In this document: positions 10,200 through 19,115 of the stretch, in pieces | How the letters are laid out: each line of letters starts with the position of its first letter | Position numbering within the stretch: the stretch's first letter is position 1 | Notes under the pieces: model-generated | Database searches by the model: none | Seen by the model: the letters and a program-made list of their open reading frames with translations, nothing else | Told to the model about the DNA's origin: nothing | Source of the DNA: a virus | DNA: 24,313 bases | Strand: one strand, 5' to 3' | Virus record (IMG/VR): IMGVR_UViG_3300046009_010585 | Coordinates: 1 to 24,313 of that record | Program-made: the position numbers and the translations under genes

Positions 10200-10529
10200 T
10201 TATTCCACTACTTTTTCTACGTATGTACAGGTTTCACCAGCATCGAACCCCTTTTCCAATAACAATGGCAACGATGCAGGCTTGCACCACGCATACACTA
10301 AATAGCCCCGGAATTTTTGTTGGACGTATTCCCAACGTGCATCCCACAGCATTCGAAAGATTCCTTTACGGCGATGGTCTTCGTGAACCCAAGCATCAAG
10401 GAATTTAATGCGTTGAGTTTCTTCTCGTTCCATGTAAATATGTCCTACAATGTCTCCGTTCACCATTGCAATCCAAGTTTCAAGTCGTTGTGCATTGCTC
10501 TTTAGATGCACTATTTTAATGTCTTCCAT
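10200..10529 (-). CDS. GNAT-family N-acetyltransferase
   Basis: A 109-residue GNAT protein. Residues 20-55 form strands ETWIAMVNGDIVGHIYME and RIKFLDAWVHEDHRRKGI; HRRKGIFRML (about 52-61) is the acetyl-CoA-binding motif A in a variant R-x-K-G-x-x form. The C-terminal VYAWCKPASLPLLLEKGFD is the usual motif B region where a residue pair precedes the EKxGF turn. Short but complete. It should transfer an acyl group from acetyl-CoA to a small molecule or a protein; the target is unknown. It lies 3 nt after the ABC membrane gene, in the thyA operon. Confidence 0.85.
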   Translation of the reverse strand: MEDIKIVHLKSNAQRLETWIAMVNGDIVGHIYMEREETQRIKFLDAWVHEDHRRKGIFRMLWDARWEYVQQKFRGYLVYAWCKPASLPLLLEKGFDAGETCTYVEKVVE

Positions 10530-10532
10530 AGG

Positions 10533-11357
10533 TTAATGTATTCGTTTTAATATGTCACTTAATCGGGTGTACATTTCTACTGCTACCGGTACTGACAGCA
10601 GTGCGATAAGAAAATTATTTACATACGAGTATACTGTGATCACATTACCTATCGTAGCATGTTGAGTTGTCAGTACTAACACCATGATGGCAACAAACAA
10701 AAATATGTTTTTAATCATCATGATGAGGAACCAATTCTTACCTTGCAGAGTTGATTCGAATATCTCTAAATGTCTTCGCCGTTTAAAAAACAATACTGAG
10801 GCCTCATATCCAGCTTGTATAGCGTCTCCTTTGCGTTCATAGTGAGTGTTCCTCAGTTTGATTGCCTGTTTTATTTTGCCGTATAGTATGGTTACAGCTG
10901 CAAGTATTAATACAAATGCAATGCTAACCAATATACCAACCTGCCAATTTTCTGAGTAAATAAACCCAATAGATCCTATAATTGTAACAATGGTTGCAAT
11001 ATAATAATGCACATAGCCTTCTAGTACATGAACAATATCATGTGCCATATCTGTTCTAGCAATTTTGGTGGATGTATCATGATGTGGTTGCCGCAGAAAG
11101 CGAAACACGATGCTGTTGTATATTCGAGTGTACACTTTGGTATCATACACCATTCGTTTATAATTAAAAAATGCAGATAAGAAATATGATACTCCTAACA
11201 GCACCAACCAGTGCCATGTGCCATTCATCAAGCCATCAATGCTCTTACCAAGCAGGAACGGTGTTGCTAGGTTGGACAGCTCGGCGATGAGCATGAACAG
11301 ATAGATGAATGATAACTGGCGTCGATGCTGTTTGAATATCTCATAGATTTTATTCAT
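10533..11357 (-). CDS. ABC transporter six-TM domain protein without ATPase
   Basis: A 274-residue integral membrane protein with about six spans (near residues 15-35, 48-68, 120-138, 142-162, 214-234 and 243-262). It matches the type I ABC exporter membrane domain: an N-terminal elbow helix (YEIFKQHRRQLSFIYLFML), the KSIDG turn, and a coupling-helix region YERKGDAIQAGYEASVLFFK. There is no Walker A, signature or Walker B, so the ATPase half is missing and no NBD gene lies nearby. It may pair with a host ATPase or act as a membrane modifier. It begins 2 nt after thyA, so translation is coupled. Confidence 0.8.
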   Translation of the reverse strand: MNKIYEIFKQHRRQLSFIYLFMLIAELSNLATPFLLGKSIDGLMNGTWHWLVLLGVSYFLSAFFNYKRMVYDTKVYTRIYNSIVFRFLRQPHHDTSTKIARTDMAHDIVHVLEGYVHYYIATIVTIIGSIGFIYSENWQVGILVSIAFVLILAAVTILYGKIKQAIKLRNTHYERKGDAIQAGYEASVLFFKRRRHLEIFESTLQGKNWFLIMMIKNIFLFVAIMVLVLTTQHATIGNVITVYSYVNNFLIALLSVPVAVEMYTRLSDILKRIH

Positions 11358-11359
11358 GC

Positions 11360-12619
11360 TTAATTACTTAATGGTGCTTTAATTGGTGGGTGTGATTGGT
11401 AGTTTCCTAGTTGCAAGTCTTCTTCCAACAAGCAACGACAAAAGTGATCATTGGTAAAGTTATTGAATACTGATATGGCATCTATAGCGCCTTCTCCACA
11501 CTCTCCTGATTCAGTTGGCCAAAACTCTGTGTTGATGTTTAGAGTTGGTAGCGTGTATGGCATTCTTCTTGAGTAAGGTATATTTTTATAATTTAACCAA
11601 TAATGTATTACAGGTTCAGTAAATGGTGTTATATTGCCAAATTCTCTAACATCAATGGGGTCTGTTAACATTTCTTTTCGTTCTTCCCATGGAATTTTAC
11701 CAATTTGTTCTTTGGCTTGTTCAATATGATTCAAATACAAATGGGTATCACCCAAATTTCCAATTAATTCATCTGGTACCATATTCACTGCTTTAGCAAT
11801 AATTTCTAACAATAATCCGTAAGATGCGATATTAAATGGAAGTCCTAAGAATGTATCTACTGAACGTTGATTCCACATTAAAGAGATTGCTCTGGTTGGG
11901 ACATAATCTAAAGGGTCGATATTCGGTATATATCCTTTGCTAGCATGAATTGCAATTCGTTCCTGTGAACTTAACTCTCTTGTATAAACTTGAAATCCAT
12001 AATGACAAGGTGGAAGAACCATTTGGTCCAACTCTCCAACATTCCAAGCATTAACCATTAATCGTCTTGAGTCTGGATTTGTTTTAAGGTCGTTGATTAG
12101 ATTTTGGATTTGGTCTATTGTTTTATATGTTATTCTATGACCAATATTATCAATTTCAAAATATTTTGAACTAAAAACCCCAACATCAGTAATCCCCGTA
12201 GGTACTTTCCAACTTCTCCATTGCTTACCATATACAGGGCCTAAATCACCCCACTTTTTTGCAAACTCATTATCTGTTTTGATTTTGTTAATAAATTCTT
12301 CAGGTGTGTCTGGCCAGTCACCTCTAAATTCATTGGTTTTATTAATATAGTTTTTGAAAGCATCACCGTCCCAAATATGACAATTATTATCAACTAGGAA
12401 TTTAATGTTTGTATCACCACGTAAGAACCATAATAATTCAGTTACAATTGTTTTAAATGGCATCTTCTTTGTTGTAAGAAGTGGAAAACCATCTGACATC
12501 TTGTGACGTATTTGTCTTCCGAACACTGAAAGTGTGCCTCCATTTCTAGTTTCTTTTTTAATACCATTCTCTAAAATATCTTTTAAAAGATTTTGGTAAT
12601 CTAGATCTAATTTATTCAT
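11360..12619 (-). CDS. thyA: Thymidylate synthase
   Basis: Makes dTMP from dUMP using methylene-tetrahydrofolate. Key positions are visible: RNGGT phosphate loop (R25), PLLTTKK (46-52), LLWFLRGDTN (62-71), the RR pair at 185-186, LPPCHYGFQVY with catalytic C205, RSVDTFLGLPFN (252-263), GDTHLYLNH (290-298) and the C-terminal HPPIKAP. At 419 residues it is clearly longer than the usual 264-316; the extra sequence lies mainly between about 310 and 400, including SGECGEGAIDAISVFNNF, before the normal C-terminal end. It heads an operon with the ABC membrane protein and GNAT. Folate and dUMP come from the host; no dihydrofolate reductase is seen here. Confidence 0.96.
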   Translation of the reverse strand: MNKLDLDYQNLLKDILENGIKKETRNGGTLSVFGRQIRHKMSDGFPLLTTKKMPFKTIVTELLWFLRGDTNIKFLVDNNCHIWDGDAFKNYINKTNEFRGDWPDTPEEFINKIKTDNEFAKKWGDLGPVYGKQWRSWKVPTGITDVGVFSSKYFEIDNIGHRITYKTIDQIQNLINDLKTNPDSRRLMVNAWNVGELDQMVLPPCHYGFQVYTRELSSQERIAIHASKGYIPNIDPLDYVPTRAISLMWNQRSVDTFLGLPFNIASYGLLLEIIAKAVNMVPDELIGNLGDTHLYLNHIEQAKEQIGKIPWEERKEMLTDPIDVREFGNITPFTEPVIHYWLNYKNIPYSRRMPYTLPTLNINTEFWPTESGECGEGAIDAISVFNNFTNDHFCRCLLEEDLQLGNYQSHPPIKAPLSN

Positions 12620-12626
12620 TTTTTCT

Positions 12627-12941
12627 TTATTTTCTACCTAATGTTGGTCTAAATGTGAAATCAACCCAAACTCTGCAAACAATTAACTCTAATCCAATCA
12701 TATAGTTGTTTATCATGTTGTTGGCTGAAAATGTTTTCGAAGCAACCATTTTTCCATCTTTACTACGTTTAGCAGCACCAACCACTTTACTACGTTTGGC
12801 CCATATACCTAAACGCAATGTTGTTCTAATTTTATGCCCTTCATAGTTGCTACTCAGAACACCATCTTTGGCACCTGGTTCCCATCTATGACGTAATACC
12901 CATGTTGACCGAAAAGGTCCTATTTTAATTCTTTTTACCAT
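12627..12941 (-). CDS. 104-aa basic unknown protein
   Basis: A basic protein (many K and R) with a positively charged N-terminal part (MVKRIKIGPFRSTWVLRHRW), a KRSKVVGAAKRSKDGKMV loop and an aromatic C-terminal part (VCRVWVDFTFRPTLGRK). Predominantly beta-like pattern. Nucleic-acid binding is possible from charge but not shown. It overlaps the upstream 54-aa gene by 17 nt and precedes thyA by 7 nt. No family recognised. Confidence 0.7.
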   Translation of the reverse strand: MVKRIKIGPFRSTWVLRHRWEPGAKDGVLSSNYEGHKIRTTLRLGIWAKRSKVVGAAKRSKDGKMVASKTFSANNMINNYMIGLELIVCRVWVDFTFRPTLGRK

Positions 12942-13089
12942 TATCTATCATGTTAAACATTGCATCTAATTCTTCTGCAGTTTCATAAGTATAATCACAG
13001 TTCTTCCAACGAAGATACGCACAACTAGTTGCCCAACAATCGCAAATCAAGCATTCAGCATTGTGGTCAAATTGGCAAGGAAGCATCAT
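12925..13089 (-). CDS. 54-aa cysteine-rich mini-protein
   Basis: A frame from ATG 13089 (Met-Met start) to TAA 12927-12925. The N-terminal 31 residues hold six cysteines (MMLPCQFDHNAECLICDC, then CAYLRWKNC), followed by an acidic helix YETAEELDAMFNMIDNG. The C-x7-C-x2-C-x1-C spacing suggests a small zinc-binding fold. The pattern CQFDxxxECLICDCW is familiar from small phage proteins, but I cannot name a family. It begins 2 nt after the 107-aa gene and overlaps the next gene by 17 nt, so it is coupled on both sides. Confidence 0.7.
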   Translation of the reverse strand: MMLPCQFDHNAECLICDCWATSCAYLRWKNCDYTYETAEELDAMFNMIDNGKKN

Positions 13090-13091
13090 GT

Positions 13092-13415
13092 TTATTTAAT
13101 TAAGTTCAACCAATCCGTATCTGCTGGCATTATGGTTACTGGAATATCGTTTTCAACCCCTCGGTCAATAATAGTACGTAACATGTTTTCTGAATAAGAT
13201 GTTGCAATGCCATAGCCATTTTTATGACATACATACGATGATCCAGAGTATCCAACGAATTCATAATGCGGACCGTCTTCATATATAGCTTTGATGCCAC
13301 TATTAATTCTCCAAGCATCGCCATTCAAGTATCCACCTGCCCATGAAGCAAAGAGTTTGTATATCGGGTCAACGTTTCCAATTTGAATTACAACCCATTT
13401 ATCTGGTTTTTCCAT
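13092..13415 (-). CDS. 107-aa unknown protein
   Basis: A soluble protein with mixed alpha/beta pattern: WVVIQIGNVDPIYKLFASW, GGYLNGDAWRINSGI, HYEFVGYSGSSYVCHKNGYG and a C-terminal MLRTIIDRGVEND-IPVTIMP. It is rich in aromatic residues and has no signal peptide or catalytic motif I can name. Own promoter at 13426-13456 with a predicted leader near 6 nt. First gene of a small operon running on to the 54-aa, 104-aa and thyA genes. Confidence 0.75.
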   Translation of the reverse strand: MEKPDKWVVIQIGNVDPIYKLFASWAGGYLNGDAWRINSGIKAIYEDGPHYEFVGYSGSSYVCHKNGYGIATSYSENMLRTIIDRGVENDIPVTIMPADTDWLNLIK

Positions 13416-13425
13416 ATTTTTTATT

Positions 13426-13456
13426 TTATTATAAGAAATTTAATGCAAATTACCAA
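13426..13456 (-). promoter_or_regulatory. Promoter, TTGGT-N18-TATAATAA
   Basis: TTG at 13456-13454, TATAATAA at 13433-13426, with TTTCT directly before the -10. The -35 lies inside the last codons of the preceding gene. Confidence 0.7.
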
Positions 13457-13791
13457 GTGTCTGACTCAGTTAAATCCAACATTGTATTGGCTAATGAACT
13501 ATAAACTGTGACTACGACACCGACACCGTTTGGACTAAATGTGTATTCATATTCACCATATTCACCGTAGATTGCTTTGATGTGCGTTTTCCATTCCTCA
13601 AGTTTTTTTGCTTGTGAAACGGATAATCCGTAAGTTGTAGCATATACCCATTGACCCCAATGTGAATTCTTTTTCCAAGATTCAAACATACGTTGTGTCC
13701 ACTCTGGGCCATCTGCGTATTTTAATCCATCAATTTCTGCTTGTGTGTTAGACAATATGAAGCTTGTCCAATTTAATAACCATGGTTCCAT
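13450..13791 (-). CDS. 113-aa unknown protein
   Basis: I start at ATG 13791, which follows the upstream TAA by one base; a longer in-frame start at 13830 would overlap the neighbour and add a lysine-rich MMPNIQKEKKKSN. The product is tryptophan-rich at the N-terminus (MEPWLLNWTSFILSN, EWTQRMFESWKK), with WGQWVYATTYGLSVSQAKKL in the middle and strands YEYTFSPNGVGVVVTVYSSL near the end. Function unknown. It is the last gene of the run that starts at 14625. Confidence 0.75.
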   Translation of the reverse strand: MEPWLLNWTSFILSNTQAEIDGLKYADGPEWTQRMFESWKKNSHWGQWVYATTYGLSVSQAKKLEEWKTHIKAIYGEYGEYEYTFSPNGVGVVVTVYSSLANTMLDLTESDTW

Positions 13792-13792
13792 A

Positions 13793-14173
13793 TTACTTTT
13801 TTTCTTTTCTTTTTGTATATTCGGCATCACATAACGTTGCGTGCCAACCTAAATCAGTACGTAGTTTGCCAGGTTCTCCGGTTACTTCACAAGTTTCATA
13901 ACTTAATCGCTCTGCTTCACTGATACGTGCATATATTTCATCTGAACCAGCATCGATATAAAATCGCAAACCACCAAACTTTTCTTTTACTTGACATACT
14001 TGTTGATTCCAACCCAATGCAATCAAATCAACAATAAGATCTTTTAGTAATTGGTACCAGCCCGGGCCACATTCAAATATTCCGTAATGTTTAATTGATT
14101 TCCTCTCCGGGTAGTATCCATTTTCCAATCCTCCGATGGATTGCAGAAACTCATTCATTTCTTGTTCTGTCAT
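13793..14173 (-). CDS. 126-aa conserved protein with QVKEKFGGLRFY motif
   Basis: Contains CGPGWYQLLKDLIVDLIALG, then QVKEKFGGLRFYIDAGSDE, an AERLSYETCEVTGEPG segment and WHATLCDAEY at the end. This order (GWxxLxxxLIxxL, VKEKFGGLRFY, SxxxCExxGxPG, TLC) is a widespread small phage/bacterial family of unknown function; the Cys residues (CEVTG, TLC) suggest a degenerate metal-binding knuckle. Its ATG overlaps the stop of the 151-aa gene as ATGA, so it is translated by coupling. No signal peptide. Confidence 0.8.
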   Translation of the reverse strand: MTEQEMNEFLQSIGGLENGYYPERKSIKHYGIFECGPGWYQLLKDLIVDLIALGWNQQVCQVKEKFGGLRFYIDAGSDEIYARISEAERLSYETCEVTGEPGKLRTDLGWHATLCDAEYTKRKEKK

Positions 14174-14625
14174 TTTTCTAGTTCTGAGATTAAATATTGT
14201 ATTACAGCAAATTCTGTTTCGTGCAATGAAATATGTTTTTCACCTAAGCTAGTGCATACATTGATATCGTAGCCTTCGCCGTTGGTCCATTGAGTAATTT
14301 CAATAAAATCATGTTCTTTATGCCAAGCAGTTGTCAACTCGGCAAATATTGATTTTCTAGTACCAACATCAACTTTACCGGCATAATGTTTTTTTGCATA
14401 CTCAGCATCACTAAGAGAATCTTCCGCATCATCTTCCAATGATTTAATGAATTTGCGTATATCGCCGATTGTCATGATACCATTTGCGTCAGTATCAATA
14501 GTAAATACCGGCATATCATTTGGTAATAACTCAAATGCTTTACCTATAACTTCGCAGGAATCTGAGCTGATACGTGCTACTTCTATTGTAGTGTGCGCGG
14601 AACTAGTTGCATAATAAATTGTCAT
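14170..14625 (-). CDS. 151-aa unknown protein
   Basis: An acidic soluble protein. The N-terminal part (MTIYYATSSAHTTIEVARIS) looks like beta strands, the middle is helical and acidic (DIRKFIKSLEDDAEDSLSDA), and the C-terminal part has HDFIEITQWTNGEGYDINVC and a final helix FAVIQYLISELEK. No family is recognised. Promoter at 14638-14668, predicted leader about 8 nt. First gene of a three-gene run (151, 126 and 113 aa). Confidence 0.75.
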   Translation of the reverse strand: MTIYYATSSAHTTIEVARISSDSCEVIGKAFELLPNDMPVFTIDTDANGIMTIGDIRKFIKSLEDDAEDSLSDAEYAKKHYAGKVDVGTRKSIFAELTTAWHKEHDFIEITQWTNGEGYDINVCTSLGEKHISLHETEFAVIQYLISELEK

Positions 14626-14637
14626 CGTTTTTTTTAT

Positions 14638-14668
14638 TTAATATAATAAATAATATTCACAATTCCAA
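14638..14668 (-). promoter_or_regulatory. Promoter, TTGGA-N18-TATATTAA
   Basis: TTG at 14668-14666, TATATTAA at 14645-14638. It lies in the gap after the 85-aa membrane gene and fits the window-wide rule. Confidence 0.7.
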
Positions 14669-14674
14669 GCAAAA

Positions 14675-14932
14675 TTACTTGTTTATTACACGAAGTATTC
14701 TGTGGGTTGGAATTTGTTCTTGTGATCCATCACAATATTCAATAGTAGCGATGCCAGTACTGGAAAAGTATACATACCTAGCATCCCGACTTGTTTCTCC
14801 TTTGATAAAAATAACGTAGTCACATTGCAATGACACTTCTTTCTTAGCTAAATATATGAATAACGGAACCAGTACCGATGATACTATTACTATTATTAAT
14901 GCAATTCTAAAATTTTCAAAACCTTTAAACAT
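14675..14932 (-). CDS. 85-aa small membrane protein
   Basis: Residues 10-29 (ALIIVIVSSVLVPLFIYLA) form one membrane span; the rest is a soluble C-terminal part with VSLQCDYVIFIKGETSRDA and RYVYFSSTGIATIEYCDG, a likely small beta domain with two cysteines. Topology would leave the C-terminal part on one side of the inner membrane. Function unknown. It follows the RNA ligase by 11 nt with no promoter, so it is the last gene of the groEL transcript or of the shorter one that starts at 16535. Confidence 0.7.
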   Translation of the reverse strand: MFKGFENFRIALIIVIVSSVLVPLFIYLAKKEVSLQCDYVIFIKGETSRDARYVYFSSTGIATIEYCDGSQEQIPTHRILRVINK

Positions 14933-14943
14933 TGTATAAATTT

Positions 14944-16089
14944 TTAGTGACTATCGCCAACGTTATTTTTTTCTCCGTAGATTAAATAATCCGGATTGAT
15001 TACTTTGGCAACTTTATGACGGTCACCACTTACATGTTTAATAACAATTCCTTCGTGTGGTACTTTGGTTCCTTCAATGAAGTTTTTGAATGTGTATTTG
15101 TCTTGTACTTCTTGAGACCAAACGCCTTCATGCAAAACTGGCACATGTTCTAACCCTAATGATTCGGCAATCCATTCCGTGTCACGAGTCGCTTGATATT
15201 TGTTATCAGCGGTAACATCGAACAATGCAAATTGCAAATCAGTTAAACCGTAATCATAATTCTTTTGAATGCCGGCTCCATAAATTTCTCCATAGATAAC
15301 GAATCCATTGCCAATTGCATCTTTGCCAAATTCGCGAACTGTTTTCCACAATTTGTTTTTGATATCATGACGTTCTGCAATCGTTCTCCAAACATCCGTT
15401 GAATAGAATCCTTGTGAATCAGATCCTTTTTCAACATTATGAGAACCATATACATATTCGTAATCCAACCATTGCCATTCAGGAAAAGATAACAATGGAA
15501 CATTTCTTTGAACCCACATACGAGTACGGTCAAACAAAGACAAATTAGTTTTCTTTACGACACCAAAACGTGCATTTGTACCATGCAATTTGCGTGTAAT
15601 TTGAACTTCTTCTGCTTCCGTAAACAACCCTTTAACATTTTTCAAATTAGGAAATTTGTAATATACATGGAAGTTTGTGTTAGAACGGTAACGAATTTTC
15701 TTGCCTGATGACAATTGTACTTGTGTTACCGGTGGCTCGTATTTGACGATGCCTAACAATTCCATACAGTCACATCCATCATAACGATATTTGTCTGGGA
15801 CATTTGCTATTGGAATGATTAAACATTCTGAATACACTCCGCGTAACTTAACTGTTCTTACTCGTTGTCCTTTGCGAAGATAACTAGTTACATTCATTGC
15901 ATCAGATAACTTCACCGGAATTACCGCATCTGTTGTAGCAACAACTACTAAAGATCCTACTCGATATTCGCCTTTTTTAGTGATTGCATTCCATCCACCT
16001 ACTACTGCCAATTCAATGTTGTCAGCACCTTCAATTGCTTTTACTTCGGTTACGCTTCCTACGTAACATACGCTGTTGTTATTTTCCAT
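14944..16089 (-). CDS. RNA ligase, DraRnl/Rnl5-like
   Basis: A 381-residue ATP-dependent RNA ligase. The N-terminal about 120 residues look like an OB-fold (VGSVTEVKAIEGADNIELAVV, like tRNA-binding/OB folds), and the nucleotidyltransferase domain follows. Motif I is RKLHGTN with adenylated Lys 167; YGSHN (214-218) and VIYGEIYGAG (264-273) are motifs III/IIIa, HEGIVIK (345-351) is motif IV and KVAKV (359-363) is motif V. This N-terminal OB plus ligase layout matches the Deinococcus Rnl5 type, which seals 3'-OH/5'-phosphate ends. It follows the P-loop kinase by 2 nt, giving a kinase-ligase pair that fits RNA repair. Confidence 0.9.
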   Translation of the reverse strand: MENNNSVCYVGSVTEVKAIEGADNIELAVVGGWNAITKKGEYRVGSLVVVATTDAVIPVKLSDAMNVTSYLRKGQRVRTVKLRGVYSECLIIPIANVPDKYRYDGCDCMELLGIVKYEPPVTQVQLSSGKKIRYRSNTNFHVYYKFPNLKNVKGLFTEAEEVQITRKLHGTNARFGVVKKTNLSLFDRTRMWVQRNVPLLSFPEWQWLDYEYVYGSHNVEKGSDSQGFYSTDVWRTIAERHDIKNKLWKTVREFGKDAIGNGFVIYGEIYGAGIQKNYDYGLTDLQFALFDVTADNKYQATRDTEWIAESLGLEHVPVLHEGVWSQEVQDKYTFKNFIEGTKVPHEGIVIKHVSGDRHKVAKVINPDYLIYGEKNNVGDSH

Positions 16090-16091
16090 TT

Positions 16092-16502
16092 TTATAATTT
16101 AATTTGAAATCGGTTTTTCATTTGTTCCAACTTGTCAGCTGGTACTCCATGTTCATTAACTCCTCCGTGACGGTTCTCTACAATCAAGGAGTACACTCGA
16201 TATCCATACTTATCAGCTAACATGTAATACGCTTCCATTTCCCATTCCTGAGTGAACGTATTTGATACCACAATTTGGCGATAGAATTGATCATTGATTA
16301 AAGAGTCTTTCATATAAGTTTCAACCAACTGCTGGCAATATGTATGGGCATCTTTTAGTTTAGATGCATCAAATTTATACTCGCCATTAACCATAAAATA
16401 TTTATCAGCTTCACAAACTAAAAAGTCATGGCCGACAATTGTTTTAGCTAAAGTTGACTTACCACTTCCGGGCAAACCTCTTAATAAGAATAACTCTTTC
16501 AT
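16092..16502 (-). CDS. P-loop kinase, polynucleotide 5'-kinase-like
   Basis: A 136-residue AAA_33-type P-loop kinase. Walker A is RGLPGSGKST (8-17); LVCEADKYF (about 28-36) supplies the acceptor-site aspartate; IVVSNTFTQEWE (about 77-88) is the Walker B-type strand; NRHGGVNEHGVP (108-119) is the lid arginine region seen in Pnk-like and NEDD4BP2-like kinases. It should phosphorylate 5'-OH ends of RNA or DNA, or a small substrate. Directly upstream of the RNA ligase (2-nt gap), which favours a nucleic-acid end-healing role. The promoter at 16506-16535 places the RNA start at the ATG itself. Phosphatase motifs are absent, so 3'-end healing would need another protein. Confidence 0.87.
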   Translation of the reverse strand: MKELFLLRGLPGSGKSTLAKTIVGHDFLVCEADKYFMVNGEYKFDASKLKDAHTYCQQLVETYMKDSLINDQFYRQIVVSNTFTQEWEMEAYYMLADKYGYRVYSLIVENRHGGVNEHGVPADKLEQMKNRFQIKL

Positions 16503-16505
16503 AAC

Positions 16506-16535
16506 ATATTATAAGAAATTAATCTACATTTTCAA
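16506..16535 (-). promoter_or_regulatory. Promoter, TTTGA-N18-TATAATAT, leaderless
   Basis: TTG at 16535-16533, TATAATAT at 16513-16506, preceded by TTTCT. The ATG (16502) is only 3 nt past the -10 box, so the transcript should start at or within a base of the start codon. Confidence 0.7.
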
Positions 16536-16730
16536 AGTCTACATCCGGAATTGTTTCACAAAAAAGAAAATGAGTTGGAGTTCTCAATACATGATCAGAT
16601 CCAACCCAATCTCTAACTGCTTGTACATAATCCATATTGGGATGTTCATTTTCTTCTTTGCAGAAATGTGATATTGTTTGCGTTCTTAAGATTTTATACG
16701 CAATCCCATTATGTATTTGTATTTGATTCA

Positions 16731-16731
<1 letters not shown>
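16519..16731 (-). CDS. 70-aa unknown protein after GroEL
   Basis: The product begins MNQIQIHNGIAYKILRTQTI and contains SHFCKEENEHPNMDYVQAVRDW and VLRTPTHFLFCETIPDVDFE. H, C, E and D residues are abundant but no known metal motif is clear. The ATG overlaps the GroEL stop as TAATG, so it is coupled to groEL. A small GroEL-associated factor is possible; it is too short and unlike GroES (no mobile-loop signature), so I do not call it that. Confidence 0.7.
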
Positions 16732-18350
<1,619 letters not shown>

Positions 18351-18364
18351 TTATTCCTTTTTTT

Positions 18365-18395
18365 TTATTATATAAACTTTTTTCCTTTATTCCAA
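18365..18395 (-). promoter_or_regulatory. Promoter, TTGGA-N18-TATAATAA
   Basis: TTG at 18395-18393 in CCTTGGA, TATAATAA at 18372-18365. It overlaps the last codons of the endonuclease gene. Predicted leader to groEL is about 13 nt, A-rich with a weak GGA near the start. Confidence 0.72.
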
Positions 18396-19060
18396 GGAAT
18401 TTTATTTTTATGTGAATCTGACATTTTTTTTAATGTTTCGGAACCATATGGATTTTTTAATCCTTTATTCCAAACAATTTTATTTGTAGGTTTATGTTTT
18501 TTACCTGTAAAAATTGTACAATTATCAAAATGCCATCGTTTCATTTGCGGTTCTCCGCCATTTTTTTGACAATGCGGACATTTTAATATTTTTTTTGATT
18601 TACCTTTAAGTGCAGCTGATATTTTTGTTTTTGATGCATCTGGCAATGTTTTGCCATACCAATATGCTTTGTCTCCGCGTTGTGCATCTGCTATTTTCTT
18701 TTTAGTTTCTTCCGAATGATTAATAATTTGTTTAGTCCTAGCAGTTCGTATTTTTTCTTTAATTATTTCCAAATTTGGATGATTAGATAAACTATCACCA
18801 CCGGTGCTTCCATCTAAAATATTATAAAAGTTATTATTATTAGCAGCATCATGAAATTTTATCCAATGTTCTTCTGCTAGTTTTAATTCATTAAGTGTAT
18901 CACATTCTTGCAATATTTCTTTTTTAAAATTTTCTCGGCCATATTTTTTTATAGCTTTATTTAATAATTTTCCAGAGCCTAAATATTTAGGATTATTATA
19001 CATATCTCGACCGATATATTGTTTTCCATTAACCAAATTTGTTGTAATATAAACTACCAT
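18368..19060 (-). CDS. GIY-YIG homing endonuclease with NUMOD3-type repeats
   Basis: A 230-residue free-standing homing nuclease. The catalytic module has the GIY/YIG pair as VYI (3-5) and YIG (15-17), with R18, and the usual downstream E in KLAEEHWIKFH. Residues about 100-160 hold NUMOD3-like DNA-binding segments (SEETKKKIADAQRG, ISAALKGKSKK); KCPHCQKNGG and HFDNC suggest a zinc finger; two more NKGLKNP/NKGKKF-type segments end the protein. It makes targeted double-strand breaks that spread its own gene. It sits between groEL and the VWA gene and lacks the TTKGW element of the common promoter, as expected for a mobile insert. Confidence 0.92.
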   Translation of the reverse strand: MVVYITTNLVNGKQYIGRDMYNNPKYLGSGKLLNKAIKKYGRENFKKEILQECDTLNELKLAEEHWIKFHDAANNNNFYNILDGSTGGDSLSNHPNLEIIKEKIRTARTKQIINHSEETKKKIADAQRGDKAYWYGKTLPDASKTKISAALKGKSKKILKCPHCQKNGGEPQMKRWHFDNCTIFTGKKHKPTNKIVWNKGLKNPYGSETLKKMSDSHKNKIPWNKGKKFI

Positions 19061-19115
19061 AACTAACCTATTTATTATAAATATAGATATAGTGACTTTT
19101 ACAGTATTAGTACTA

